From Bacillota bacterium (lineage in GTDB: Bacteria > Bacillota > Clostridia > Lachnospirales > Lachnospiraceae), in NCBI GenBank assembly GCA_023421505.1, contig JAEZTJ010000026.1, positions 1 through 31,098 of the forward strand: a stretch of DNA of 31,098 nt, in the 5' to 3' direction. Numbering within the stretch: position 1 is the first letter of the stretch; each line of letters begins with the position of its first letter. The notes beneath the pieces were generated by a model. It was not told the origin of the DNA. It made no database searches and saw only the letters and a program-made list of their open reading frames with translations. Shown in pieces: positions 16,415 through 25,036 of this stretch. The position numbers were made by a program, and so were the translations under genes.

Positions 16415-18484
16415 TTAATATCTGAACTTAATCTGCTTCAGAGCCTCCGGCTTACTACAGTTGCCGGTATATGCAATATAAGTAATATCCTCTTCCATAA
16501 AATCATCCTTTGATTCATCGTAATAAGCCATTGATTTTTTGGAAACGGACAGGCTGAGCTGCTTTTCTTCTCCCGGATTTAAGGTAACTCTCGCAAAATC
16601 TCGTAATACCTTGACAGGACGGTCAACCGCACTGTCTTCACATCCTATATAAAGCTGTACGATTTCAGCACCCGCCACCTTTCCGGTATTTTTAACACTC
16701 ACTGTTATCTTGGCTGTATCATTTAATATCTCAGCACGCGGAGCACTGATCTCAAAGGTTGTATAGGAAAGACCATATCCGAAGGGATAAAGTACGTTTC
16801 GACTTTCCTTCTCCATCTTGCAATATCCATGATAATATTCATACTCAGCCTTAGTACAATCCGGATCAAAGAACGGATAATCCTCTTCCGACATCGCTAC
16901 CGTATAAGGAAGCTTGCCACTTGGGCAGGTATCACCAAATAGAATATCCGCCAGAGCATTTCCGCCTTCCATTCCGCTATAGAAAGAGAAGATAATCGAA
17001 GGAACAAGCGCTTCCCATTCATCGATTAAGATTGCACTGCTTCCAACAATGGAAACAACCGTATTCTTACAAATACCCTTTACCCCTTTAATCAGATCAA
17101 TATCTCTCTGATGCAGTCTCATTGACTGCCTGTCACCGCCCATTTCCGCAATATCGCTTCTGTCAGACAGATATTCGCCTTCATCGCTGTGAATGTACCC
17201 GGCTACAATAACTACTGCATCCGCATCCGCTGCCAGCTCCTTTGCTCTTTCTATATCAGAGCCGCTATTGTAAAGAACCTGCGCGGTAGGCATTTTCTTC
17301 ATTAGGCCTCGAAGCGGTGTAATGGTATAGTACGGATGAACCTTGCTGGAGCCGTGGTCGCCGATATTTTCCGTATCACCAAGCACTCCAAGCACAAGAA
17401 TCTTATCCGTTTTTGACTTGTCAAAGGGCAGTATATTTCCTTCATTCTTAAGAAGAACCATGGATTCCTCTGCGGCACGCTTTGCTACCGTGATATGCTC
17501 AGGGCAGGCAAGGATCTCGGCAGTATATTTCCTCGGATCCTTTCTCGTCTCATAGTAAAAGATGGTTCTTAAAATATAGCCTACCGCTTCATCAAGATCA
17601 GCCAGTTCGATTCTTCCTTCCTCCAACGCTTTCGGCAATTCCTCGTTATAATGGCAGAAGCAGGGCATTTCAATATTCATGCCGTTTTTTACCGCTTTTA
17701 CGGCATCTTTTACCGCCCATAGGAAATCAGACAGGGTAAAGCCTTCAAAGCCCCATTTATCTCTTAATATATCCCGCAGTAACAGCCTGCTTTCCGATGC
17801 CTGTTCCCCGTAAACCATGTTATATGCACCCATAACGGAAGCAGCACCCTCTTCAATGCATCGTTTGAAATGCGGCAGGTATACCTCATGCAGGGTTCTC
17901 TTGTCCGCATGGACATCTGCTTTAAACCTTGCATTTTCAATACTGTTCATTGCAAAGTGTTTAATACATGCCATTACATTCTGACTCTGGACACCCCTTG
18001 TCAGAGCTGCACCCATTTCTCCCATATGGTACTGATCTTCACCGTAGCATTCCTGCGCCCGTCCCCATCTTGGATTACGGGGTAGATTGATACATACGCC
18101 TCCGAAGTAGTTGCCTCCCTGCGCTCTGACCTCGGCACCGATTACCTTACCGATTTCCTCCTCCAGTTCACGGTCAAAGGTAGCTCCTCTCGCCATGGAT
18201 ACCGGAAAGCAGGTTGCAGAGCCGGCTACCACTCCTCTGGGTCCGTCTACAAATCTTACATTAGGAATCCCCAGCCTCTCAACTGCCAAAGTAGGATAGG
18301 GTTTTACATTATAGTGCTCTATCAAAAACAAATCATCCAAAAGCTTCTGCTCTGTAACCTGGCCTGACATAATCCCTATTTTCTCAGCCACCGTAAGCTG
18401 CGGCAGCAATTCTTCTACAAACAAGCGGATGGTCTGCTTACTACAATTTTCAGTTAATTTTGTTCCTTTTACCACTTCACGCAT
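16415..18484 (-). CDS. Glycoside hydrolase family 3 beta-glycosidase
   Basis: 689 residues, ATG with AAGGAG 10 nt upstream. GH3 enzymes release glucose, xylose or arabinose from beta-linked substrates. N-terminal barrel: RFVDGPRG near 77, NLPRNPRWGRAQECYGED near 133-150, K175-H176 in KHFAMN, and the nucleophile D253 in GFTLSDF. The alpha/beta sandwich domain follows about 340-560 (VLLKNEGNILPF, VAGYIHSDEGEYLSDR). A fibronectin-III-like domain closes the protein about 590-670 (VSVKNTGKVAGAEIVQLYI). No signal peptide, so cytoplasmic. 14 nt from the permease gene and 13 nt from GH42. Substrate within GH3 is not decided by sequence; beta-glucosidase is likeliest from domain layout. Confidence 0.93.
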   Translation of the reverse strand: MREVVKGTKLTENCSKQTIRLFVEELLPQLTVAEKIGIMSGQVTEQKLLDDLFLIEHYNVKPYPTLAVERLGIPNVRFVDGPRGVVAGSATCFPVSMARGATFDRELEEEIGKVIGAEVRAQGGNYFGGVCINLPRNPRWGRAQECYGEDQYHMGEMGAALTRGVQSQNVMACIKHFAMNSIENARFKADVHADKRTLHEVYLPHFKRCIEEGAASVMGAYNMVYGEQASESRLLLRDILRDKWGFEGFTLSDFLWAVKDAVKAVKNGMNIEMPCFCHYNEELPKALEEGRIELADLDEAVGYILRTIFYYETRKDPRKYTAEILACPEHITVAKRAAEESMVLLKNEGNILPFDKSKTDKILVLGVLGDTENIGDHGSSKVHPYYTITPLRGLMKKMPTAQVLYNSGSDIERAKELAADADAVVIVAGYIHSDEGEYLSDRSDIAEMGGDRQSMRLHQRDIDLIKGVKGICKNTVVSIVGSSAILIDEWEALVPSIIFSFYSGMEGGNALADILFGDTCPSGKLPYTVAMSEEDYPFFDPDCTKAEYEYYHGYCKMEKESRNVLYPFGYGLSYTTFEISAPRAEILNDTAKITVSVKNTGKVAGAEIVQLYIGCEDSAVDRPVKVLRDFARVTLNPGEEKQLSLSVSKKSMAYYDESKDDFMEEDITYIAYTGNCSKPEALKQIKFRY

Positions 18485-18498
18485 AATATCAGCTCCTT

Positions 18499-19530
18499 CT
18501 ATTTTCTCTTTGCATATTTTCTCATATCAATGACTACGGCAAGTGCGATGATGAAACCCTTCACAATATACTGCCAGTACATATTGACACCGATAAAGGC
18601 AAGACCATAATTGATAACGGTAAAAATAAGTACACCGATAACGATTCCGCCGACACTGCCGATACCGCCAGACATCGATACACCGCCCACTACGCAGGCT
18701 GCGATGGCATCCATTTCGTATCCGTTTCCTGTTGTATTTGAGGCACTGCCGATACGTCCGACCTCAAGAACCGCTGCGACCGCATATAAAGCTGCCGCTG
18801 CCGAATAGACGATGACCTGGGTACGGATAACATTAACACCGGATACCTTAGCCGCCTCCGGATTGCCTCCGATTGCATACATATATTTGCCGAATTTGGT
18901 TTTGTTCCAGATAACCCACATCATTACACAGATTACGATTGCAATCAGGATAAGAAATGGAATCTCAAGCTTGCCGATTTTAATAAAGCCTGTAGCAATC
19001 TTAATAATATTCTTTGATAAACCGCCGATCGGCTGAGCCCCGTAAGGAGGTCTGTCAAAGTAGATAGAAGAAGCTCCGTACAATATTAACTGCATTGCCA
19101 GGGTTGCAATAATCGGCGGAACCTTTAGTACTGCGATTGTGATACCGGTTATGATACCCAGTACGGCACAAATCACAATTACGAGTAAAATCGGTACAAT
19201 GAGCGGAAGCTCCTGTAAATTTGGATACATTCGGTAAGCATAGCCTGCCTGCTGCATTAAGGAAGCAGAGATAACTGCTGCCAAACCGATCATACGTCCT
19301 GTTGATAAGTCACAGCCCCGTACGATCAGTACCATACCGGCTGCCAGTGCTATGATAATTCTGGTAGCTGACTGGGCAAAGATATTTTTAAAGTTCATAA
19401 ACGAAAAAAACTTCGGCTCAATCACAACCACAATAATAAACAAAGCAATTAACACGATATAAATAACTTTTTCAACTAATAGCTGCTTAAGTAATGCTTT
19501 TTCCTGAAATACTTTTTTCAAACTGTTCAT
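18499..19530 (-). CDS. mglC: Sugar ABC transporter permease, MglC/RbsC type
   Basis: 343 residues with about 8-10 hydrophobic segments and GGAGGG 5 nt before the ATG. It belongs to the branched-chain/ribose-type permease family (BPD_transp_2). The cytoplasmic loop YAIGGNPEAAKVSGVNV is the family signature that contacts the ATPase, and GCDLSTGRMIGLAA is the conserved early motif. It forms the membrane channel with the ATPase at 19587-21080. The 56-nt gap after the ATPase gene contains a short hairpin (19571-19585). The MglC assignment rests on the MglB-like binding protein in the same operon. Confidence 0.92.
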   Translation of the reverse strand: MNSLKKVFQEKALLKQLLVEKVIYIVLIALFIIVVVIEPKFFSFMNFKNIFAQSATRIIIALAAGMVLIVRGCDLSTGRMIGLAAVISASLMQQAGYAYRMYPNLQELPLIVPILLVIVICAVLGIITGITIAVLKVPPIIATLAMQLILYGASSIYFDRPPYGAQPIGGLSKNIIKIATGFIKIGKLEIPFLILIAIVICVMMWVIWNKTKFGKYMYAIGGNPEAAKVSGVNVIRTQVIVYSAAAALYAVAAVLEVGRIGSASNTTGNGYEMDAIAACVVGGVSMSGGIGSVGGIVIGVLIFTVINYGLAFIGVNMYWQYIVKGFIIALAVVIDMRKYAKRK

Positions 19531-19586
19531 AAATACCCTCCATTTTGCCGGCTGCTGCGGCTAAGTCACAGTGAATTCCATTCACA

Positions 19587-21080
19587 TCAAATAAATTTCG
19601 CTGAAGCTTCCATAATTTGTACCTGAGTAACCTCTTTCGCCGTAAAAATTCCGGATTGATGTCCGTTGCTCATTACAAGAATACGATCGCAAATCCCCAG
19701 AAGCTCGGGCATTTCTGAGCTGACTACTATAATCCCTTTTCCCTGTGCAGCTAACTTGTTCATTAATTGATAAATCTCATATTTTGCACCTACATCAATA
19801 CCTCTTGTAGGCTCGTCCAAAAGCAAAATCTCAGGATTGGTCAAGAGCCATCTTCCAAGAATAACCTTCTGTTGGTTGCCGCCGGATAAATTACCGATTT
19901 TCGCTTTTGAAGAAGGAGTTTTTACATTCATGGTTTTAATCATGCCGTTAACCTTGTCTTTAATTAATGTATTTCGAAGCAGGCCCCGCCTTGTATATTG
20001 CTTCAGATTCGTTATGATCATATTAAAGGTAATGCTTAAATCGGCGAAGATACCATCAACTCTTCTTTCCTCCGTCAGCATCGCAAAACCGTTTTTCATC
20101 GATTTCATTGGTGTGCTGTTATCGAGCTGTTTTCCGTTCAGAATAATCTGACCCTGCCCTTTAGCCCGTATACCAAATAATGTTTCTAATACCTCGGTTC
20201 TCTTTGAGCCTACCAGTCCTGAGATTCCCAATATTTCACCTTTATGTAATTCAAAATCCACTCCGCCAAAGGCAGGAGTCAGTGAAGATAACTGCTGTAC
20301 CTTCAGTAAGACTTCTCCCGGTATTGTTTCTTTTACCGGATAACGTTCTTTTAACTCTCTTCCTACCATCATCTTAATGATTCTATCTGTTGTCAAGGCT
20401 TTGGCCGGCTCCGTAGCGATCCACTTTCCATCACGCATGACTGTTATATCATCAGAGATTCGTATAATTTCCTCCATCTTATGGGATATATAGATAAAGC
20501 TGGTATTTTTCGCTTTTAGTTTAAGAATTATCCGGAAAAGATGTTCTACCTCATTTTCCGTAAGTGAAGAAGTAGGCTCATCCATTACGATAACTTTGGC
20601 ATCATAGGATACTGCCTTTGCAATTTCGATCATCTGCCTTTTGGATACTGTCAGTGAACCTGCTTTCAACCTTGGATCAATATCGATACCCAGGCTGTCA
20701 AATATCTTTTGTGTATCTTTATACATTTTCTTATGGTCTACCAGGAGACCCTTCATCGGAAAACGCCCAAGCCATACATTTTCCATCACGCTTCTGTCAA
20801 GTACCTGATTTAACTCCTGATGAACCATAGATACATGGTTTTCCAGCGCCTGTGCCGGATTTTCAAAGCTGATTTTTTTGCCGTCCAGAATGATTTCACC
20901 ACTGTTAAGTGAATAAATACCAAAGAGACATTTCATTAATGTGGATTTTCCGGCACCATTTTCACCTAATAAAGAATGGACCGTTCCCGGTCTTACATTC
21001 AGTGTTACGTCATCAAGAGCTTTTACACCTGGGAAGCTTTTTATGATATTTCTCATTTCCAGAATATACTCCTCAGCCAT
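19587..21080 (-). CDS. mglA: Sugar ABC transporter ATP-binding protein, MglA type
   Basis: 497 residues with GGAGGG upstream of the ATG. Two fused ABC domains, as in MglA/RbsA/XylG. N-half: Walker A GENGAGKST (39-47), Q-loop VHQELNQV, signature LTVSKRQMIEIAKA, Walker B VIVMDEPTSSLTE. C-half: the usual weakened Walker A (GLVGSKRTE), signature LSGGNQQKVILGRW, Walker B LLLDEPTRGIDVG. All expected catalytic motifs are present, in direct contrast to the degenerate paralogue at 22525-23982. Second gene of the operon, after the binding protein and a strong intercistronic stem-loop. Confidence 0.95.
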   Translation of the reverse strand: MAEEYILEMRNIIKSFPGVKALDDVTLNVRPGTVHSLLGENGAGKSTLMKCLFGIYSLNSGEIILDGKKISFENPAQALENHVSMVHQELNQVLDRSVMENVWLGRFPMKGLLVDHKKMYKDTQKIFDSLGIDIDPRLKAGSLTVSKRQMIEIAKAVSYDAKVIVMDEPTSSLTENEVEHLFRIILKLKAKNTSFIYISHKMEEIIRISDDITVMRDGKWIATEPAKALTTDRIIKMMVGRELKERYPVKETIPGEVLLKVQQLSSLTPAFGGVDFELHKGEILGISGLVGSKRTEVLETLFGIRAKGQGQIILNGKQLDNSTPMKSMKNGFAMLTEERRVDGIFADLSITFNMIITNLKQYTRRGLLRNTLIKDKVNGMIKTMNVKTPSSKAKIGNLSGGNQQKVILGRWLLTNPEILLLDEPTRGIDVGAKYEIYQLMNKLAAQGKGIIVVSSEMPELLGICDRILVMSNGHQSGIFTAKEVTQVQIMEASAKFI

Positions 21081-21111
21081 CTGGTGTCCCTCCTCTATTT
21101 CTTCATAAAAT

Positions 21112-21177
21112 GGGACTGCCGCAAAATTACAGCCTGATATACTTCAAGGATGTATCCGCTTATTCTGCAACAGTCCC
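21112..21177 (-). terminator. Long intercistronic stem-loop between mglB and mglA
   Basis: Minus-strand GGGACUGUUGCAGAA (21177-21163) pairs with UUUUGCGGCAGUCCC (21126-21112): 15 bp including three G-U wobbles, with a 36-nt loop. It begins 10 nt after the mglB stop and is followed by ATTTTATG. Such elements typically stop most transcripts or protect the 3' end of the binding-protein mRNA, giving more binding protein than transporter (known pattern; inference here). Confidence 0.7.
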
Positions 21178-21187
21178 TTTAATTTAA

Positions 21188-22321
21188 TTATTCAGCATAG
21201 GTTGATTGGGCAACATCCAGATTATCCTTCGTAATTGCCTGATAAGGAACACGTACTGCCTGTGCACCGGCTTCCAGCTCCAGTTCAACACCATCCATTA
21301 CATCTTTTCCTGCAGCCAGATTGGAGGCCATCTTTACAATCATTTGTCCCTGGGTCTTAGCATCCTGTAATACAGAACCAATTACCTCTCCGCTCTCAAT
21401 CTTGTCAAGCATCTCAGGTAATGCATCTATACCGATAACCGGAATGTATTTGTCACTATCCGCTCCGTTTGTATTAAATCCGGCTGCTTCAATAGACTGT
21501 AGCGCACCGAGTGCCATCGCATCATTTGCACAAAGGATTACTTCTATCTGATCATTGTATTTGGAAATCCATGCATCCATCTTATCCTTTGCTTTTGCTG
21601 TATCCCACATACCGGTATCTTCTTCTAACAGTTCAATTTCAATTCCTGCATCTATGATTGCTTTCTTCGCAAAATCAGCTCTCGGCTTGGATGCGGTATG
21701 TCCCGGATCGCCCATAAGATCAACCAGCTGAAGCTTTCCATCTCCATTCTTATCCATCTCAGGGTGTGCTTTCCAATAATCAACAATCATTTGTCCTTCA
21801 ATGGAAGCACCGTAATCTCCGCCGGTAGAGGTAACCTGATATGCATTTTCATAGGATGCAATTACTGACTGATCCGCAATTTCCTTATTGAAGAAGATAA
21901 TCGGTATGTTTCCTGCATCCTTACATTTCTGAATTAAGGTAGGAGCGGCAGTTACATCAACTACGGATACGGCAATAACTTTTGCTCCCTTTGCCAGCAT
22001 GGTATCTACCTGATTGTTCTGGGTAGACTGATCATTCTGTCCGTCTTCAATATTGGTTGTAAACACACCATTGCTAGCATTTTTAATTGCCTTGCCTATA
22101 TAGGAATTGAAATTATCCGAGGAAGAATAAATTCCGGCTCCTAAAATCGGTAACTCTCCGCCAGAGGTATTATCTGTTGTTCCGGAAGCTGCTTCTGTTA
22201 CACCAGGTGCTTTAGTCACACCGGCATCCCCCGTACCTGAAGAAGAATCCTTCGAACAGCCTGTAAACATGGTAGCAGCCAATAATACTACCATCAAAAC
22301 ACCAATCACTTTTCTTTTCAT
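21188..22321 (-). CDS. mglB: Galactose/glucose-type sugar-binding lipoprotein, MglB type
   Basis: 377 residues, ATG with GGAGGA upstream. Lipoprotein signal: MKRKVIGVLMVVLLAATMFTGC with lipobox Cys22, then a flexible Ser/Gly/Thr linker to about residue 50. The mature part is a type I periplasmic-binding fold. A calcium-site loop (DKNGDGKLQLVDL followed by MGDPGH) matches that of the E. coli galactose/glucose-binding protein, favouring MglB over ribose- or xylose-binding relatives. Other family motifs: KGAKVIAVSVVD, IIFFNKE, AKDKMDAWISKY, CANDAMALGALQ. First gene of the operon behind a promoter at about 22400. Final hexose versus galactoside specificity is not proven. Confidence 0.93.
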   Translation of the reverse strand: MKRKVIGVLMVVLLAATMFTGCSKDSSSGTGDAGVTKAPGVTEAASGTTDNTSGGELPILGAGIYSSSDNFNSYIGKAIKNASNGVFTTNIEDGQNDQSTQNNQVDTMLAKGAKVIAVSVVDVTAAPTLIQKCKDAGNIPIIFFNKEIADQSVIASYENAYQVTSTGGDYGASIEGQMIVDYWKAHPEMDKNGDGKLQLVDLMGDPGHTASKPRADFAKKAIIDAGIEIELLEEDTGMWDTAKAKDKMDAWISKYNDQIEVILCANDAMALGALQSIEAAGFNTNGADSDKYIPVIGIDALPEMLDKIESGEVIGSVLQDAKTQGQMIVKMASNLAAGKDVMDGVELELEAGAQAVRVPYQAITKDNLDVAQSTYAE

Positions 22322-22336
22322 AAATTTCCTCCATTC

Positions 22337-22351
22337 TGCCGCAATGCGGCA
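22337..22351 (-). promoter_or_regulatory. Small GC-rich hairpin in the mglB leader
   Basis: TGCCGC and GCGGCA (6 bp, 3-nt loop) sit directly upstream of the GGAGGA ribosome site. It could stabilise the mRNA 5' end or modulate initiation. A similar GCCGC...GCCGGC patch lies before the mglC ribosome site. Confidence 0.4.
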
Positions 22352-22396
22352 ACCTTATTTAAATTGAACACTGGTCTCTATTCAATTTGTACAATC

Positions 22397-22425
22397 AATA
22401 TATCAATTTCGACATTCTTCAACAA
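22397..22425 (-). promoter_or_regulatory. Candidate promoter of the mglBAC-GH3-GH42 operon
   Basis: Minus strand TTGTTG (22420-22425), 17-nt spacer, TATATT (22397-22402), about 75 nt before the mglB ATG. Correct spacing and position; the sole long gap before the operon. The activator is most likely the response regulator at 25037-26647. Confidence 0.5.
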
Positions 22426-22483
22426 CATTTTATCTTTAGATTAAGGGGGTCTATATTTAGGTATTCTCTTAAACATGCAAAAA

Positions 22484-22526
22484 AAGAACAGAAAATATGC
22501 ATTATTGTATAATTTGCATATTTTCT
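22484..22526 (-). terminator. Terminator of the two-component / pseudo-ATPase operon
   Basis: AGAAAATATGCA (22490-22501) and TGCATATTTTCT (22515-22526) are exact 12-bp inverses. On the minus strand they are followed by GTTCTTTTTTTGC. The upstream arm overlaps the stop codon of the pseudo-ATPase gene. Confidence 0.75.
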
Positions 22527-23982
22527 ATTCCCTATATAATGTATGATATACTTCATTCTCATCAATCACCCGTCCGTTTTTCATATAAATTGTGTCTCCA
22601 TCTACCCGGTATAATTCTGAATAATTAGACGTTAATATAATAACGGCAATTCCCCGCCGTTTCAAATTCGAAATCATCTCAACAGTAATTTCCTGCAGAT
22701 GAATATCAATTTCCGTAAAGGGTTTTATGCAGATAACAACCTTCGGTGCATACAAATACCATTTATAATAGGCTATCTGCTGCAGAATATGCGGTTCCAG
22801 CCTTCGAAGCCTAATTTTTATAATACTTTCTAAATTAAAGGTTTTTACGAGCTGGTCTATACTTTTAATAAACCTTTTCCGCATCCAGAACAGCGGTACT
22901 TTTTTGGATAAGGCCAGGCAGAGATTGTCTCTTACGCTCATATTGTAAAACAGCATATTTTCATAGGGTGATTCCTCAATAAAGCAGACCCCGTGATCTA
23001 CAGCCTGAATGATATTATTCACCCTGTACTCCTTACCCATCAGGAGTATATTCCCGGATAAAGTCTTTCGATCCCCCTTCAATAAATTGATAATATGCTC
23101 GCAGCTTTCATCATCCATATAATATATTTTCAGTACTTCACCTGCCCCAATCTCCATGCTGAAACCCATTAAAAAATTTGTAGATACCGACTCAAATTTT
23201 AATACGGGTTCGTTCTCCATATCATCATTCAAATCAATTTTATCAATCCCTGCTATTTTTTTAGTCGTGTTTTCATTTATTAATGCCGAATATAATATTT
23301 CACGGTTGATTGTACCGGAGTTATAAATTCCTGCTGTTTTACCGTGACGAATGACAACGATCTGATCCGTCCACTCAAATATTATATTTTCAAATTGCTC
23401 AATCAGGACAAAGGTTCTGCCCTGCTGCATCTGCTTAAGCAGCAGGAAGATTTCATTTAATTCATTTCTTTTTAAAAATCCTGAAATATGCATCAGTATT
23501 ACCACTTTTTTATTTTCCGCATATGCCTTAAGTAATTCTACTATAACTCTTTCTTTAACCGAAAGCTCTGAGACTGACCGGTTAAGCTTAAGCTCCAGAT
23601 TGAATTGCTTTAATAATTTTTGAATTTCCCGAAGATATTTTCTTCTGTTGATCAGCTTCTTTCTATCTTTAAATACAAAAACATTTTCCTCGATATGCAG
23701 ATTATGAATAAGGCTGCTTTCCCTTTTTATAATGGTAAAATTCTCCCTTAAGTATTTTTCTGTTTCAGCAGTATCCGCTTTATTTCCTTCGAGATAGGTT
23801 TTACCTTCACACAAATGCAGATCACCCTGAAAAAACTCTCTTAGGTATTTTCGTTCCACAACACTGTCAAAAATAATACCTATTATCTGATTTTTATATA
23901 TTTGCAGATTTAAATCTGAAAAAATCAGCTTTCCGTTTTTTCTCATCTGTCCATTTTCAATAACGATTAATTCTTCCTTCAT
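22525..23982 (-). CDS. Degenerate MglA/RbsA-like ABC ATPase (pseudo-ATPase) next to the sensor kinase
   Basis: 485 residues from the ATG at 23982; the frame is open to an ATG at 24108, but that would lie deep inside the kinase gene, and homology with MglA begins at MKEELIVIENGQ. Overall layout is a two-domain sugar ABC ATPase of normal length, but every nucleotide motif is lost. N-half Walker A is replaced by IIGIIFDSVVERK (34-45), signature is LSVKERV (140-146), Walker B is VVILMHISG (160-168). C-half Walker A is KIYYMDDESCEH (285-296), signature region LEPHILQQIAY, Walker B region VVICIKPFTEID. The gene overlaps the kinase gene by 26 nt, implying translational coupling and possibly a complex. 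Probably regulatory, perhaps docking on a sugar permease; no permease or binding protein is encoded in its own operon. Reading frame is intact throughout, so not a decaying pseudogene. Confidence 0.82.
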   Translation of the reverse strand: MKEELIVIENGQMRKNGKLIFSDLNLQIYKNQIIGIIFDSVVERKYLREFFQGDLHLCEGKTYLEGNKADTAETEKYLRENFTIIKRESSLIHNLHIEENVFVFKDRKKLINRRKYLREIQKLLKQFNLELKLNRSVSELSVKERVIVELLKAYAENKKVVILMHISGFLKRNELNEIFLLLKQMQQGRTFVLIEQFENIIFEWTDQIVVIRHGKTAGIYNSGTINREILYSALINENTTKKIAGIDKIDLNDDMENEPVLKFESVSTNFLMGFSMEIGAGEVLKIYYMDDESCEHIINLLKGDRKTLSGNILLMGKEYRVNNIIQAVDHGVCFIEESPYENMLFYNMSVRDNLCLALSKKVPLFWMRKRFIKSIDQLVKTFNLESIIKIRLRRLEPHILQQIAYYKWYLYAPKVVICIKPFTEIDIHLQEITVEMISNLKRRGIAVIILTSNYSELYRVDGDTIYMKNGRVIDENEVYHTLYRE

Positions 23983-25021
23983 AGGCAAATCCGTGCTCTT
24001 TCTTAACAATGGGAAGTGTAATACGCACTTCAGTTCCAACTCCGACCAGACTATAGACATGTATGCCATAGTCTTCCCCAAATAATAATTTAATTCTTCG
24101 GCATACATTATTTAATGCAATACCGCCTTTTTTATTCTTATAATCCTCAGACAAACAGGCTATTGCTATATGCTGCAGGCCATCATTGATCGTATCAAGG
24201 GCCTCTTCCTCAATCCCCACTCCGTTATCCTTAATATTAATTAATACCTTGTTGCCTGCTAATTCTATGCCGATACGGATAAATCCGGCCTCGGACTTCC
24301 TTTCCAGTCCGTGGAAAATTGCATTTTCAATAATCGGCTGCAGGGTAAGTTTGGGCAATTGAAGCAGCAGAATATCCGATTCGTTTTCTGGAATTTCGTA
24401 TAAGATATCCAATTTCTCACCGAAGCGGTATTTCTGTATTTTGAAATAATTGTCAACATTATCAAGTTCATCCTCAATTGTAACCAGGCTTCCCGTATCG
24501 GTAATCGTATAGCGAAAAAAGGTTGATAAGGCTTCAGTTATATTTGCAATATTATCCATTCCTTCACTGAGAGCATCTCCCCGGATTGCTTCCAGTGTAT
24601 TATATAGAAAATGCGGATTGATCTGGTTCTGTAAGGCTAAAAATTCAGTTTGCCGTTTTGTTTTCTGCGTTATTTTCTGATTACTGAGTAATTTATCATA
24701 TCTTTTGATAATTTCTTCCATACCGGGAAAAACCGATCCTGCCTTATCCATAAATTCGCGGTAAATCTGTCCATGATTAAATTTTTTAAATAATTTTTTG
24801 TAATTAAGATAAGGAACAATGATCCAATGTTTTATCAATAATCCCATTCCGACAATAAATAAGATAAGGAATAAGATAAGTATTATCTTATAGGGTAATT
24901 CCATTTCTTTCTGCCGAAATATCAAAATAAACCATAAAATCGTGTTAATCAGAAGGAGTGCCGTCATCACACTGATCAGAATTATAGCTTTTTTTATATA
25001 AGTTATCTTTTCCCTTTTCAC
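23957..25021 (-). CDS. YesM/LytS-type sensor histidine kinase with minimal extracellular part
   Basis: 354 residues from a GTG at 25021 with GGAGGG 5 nt upstream. Two membrane helices (about 12-35 and 45-67) are separated by only about 10 residues (RQKEMELPYK), so there is no room for an extracellular sensor domain. The HPK-type kinase core follows: QINPHFLYNTLEAI with phospho-acceptor H137, N-box LQPIIENAIFHGLE with N233, G1 box DNGVGI (265-270), and a second glycine box KKGGIALNNV. YesM relatives usually carry a large extracellular Cache-like domain plus HAMP; neither is recognisable. 15 nt behind the response regulator and overlapping the pseudo-ATPase gene. Likely phosphorylates the regulator at 25037-26647. 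Confidence 0.9.
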   Translation of the reverse strand: MKREKITYIKKAIILISVMTALLLINTILWFILIFRQKEMELPYKIILILFLILFIVGMGLLIKHWIIVPYLNYKKLFKKFNHGQIYREFMDKAGSVFPGMEEIIKRYDKLLSNQKITQKTKRQTEFLALQNQINPHFLYNTLEAIRGDALSEGMDNIANITEALSTFFRYTITDTGSLVTIEDELDNVDNYFKIQKYRFGEKLDILYEIPENESDILLLQLPKLTLQPIIENAIFHGLERKSEAGFIRIGIELAGNKVLINIKDNGVGIEEEALDTINDGLQHIAIACLSEDYKNKKGGIALNNVCRRIKLLFGEDYGIHVYSLVGVGTEVRITLPIVKKEHGFAYEGRINRY

Positions 25022-25036
25022 GAGATCCCTCCATAA

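Noticed and set aside
22525..23982. Pseudo-ATPase as an ordinary sugar-transporter ATPase or decaying pseudogene
   Set aside because: Both Walker and signature motifs are gone in both halves, yet 485 codons are open with normal length and tight coupling to the kinase gene.
23983..24108. Longer start for the pseudo-ATPase at 24108
   Set aside because: It would place 42 unrelated residues inside the kinase coding sequence; MglA-like alignment begins at the ATG at 23982.
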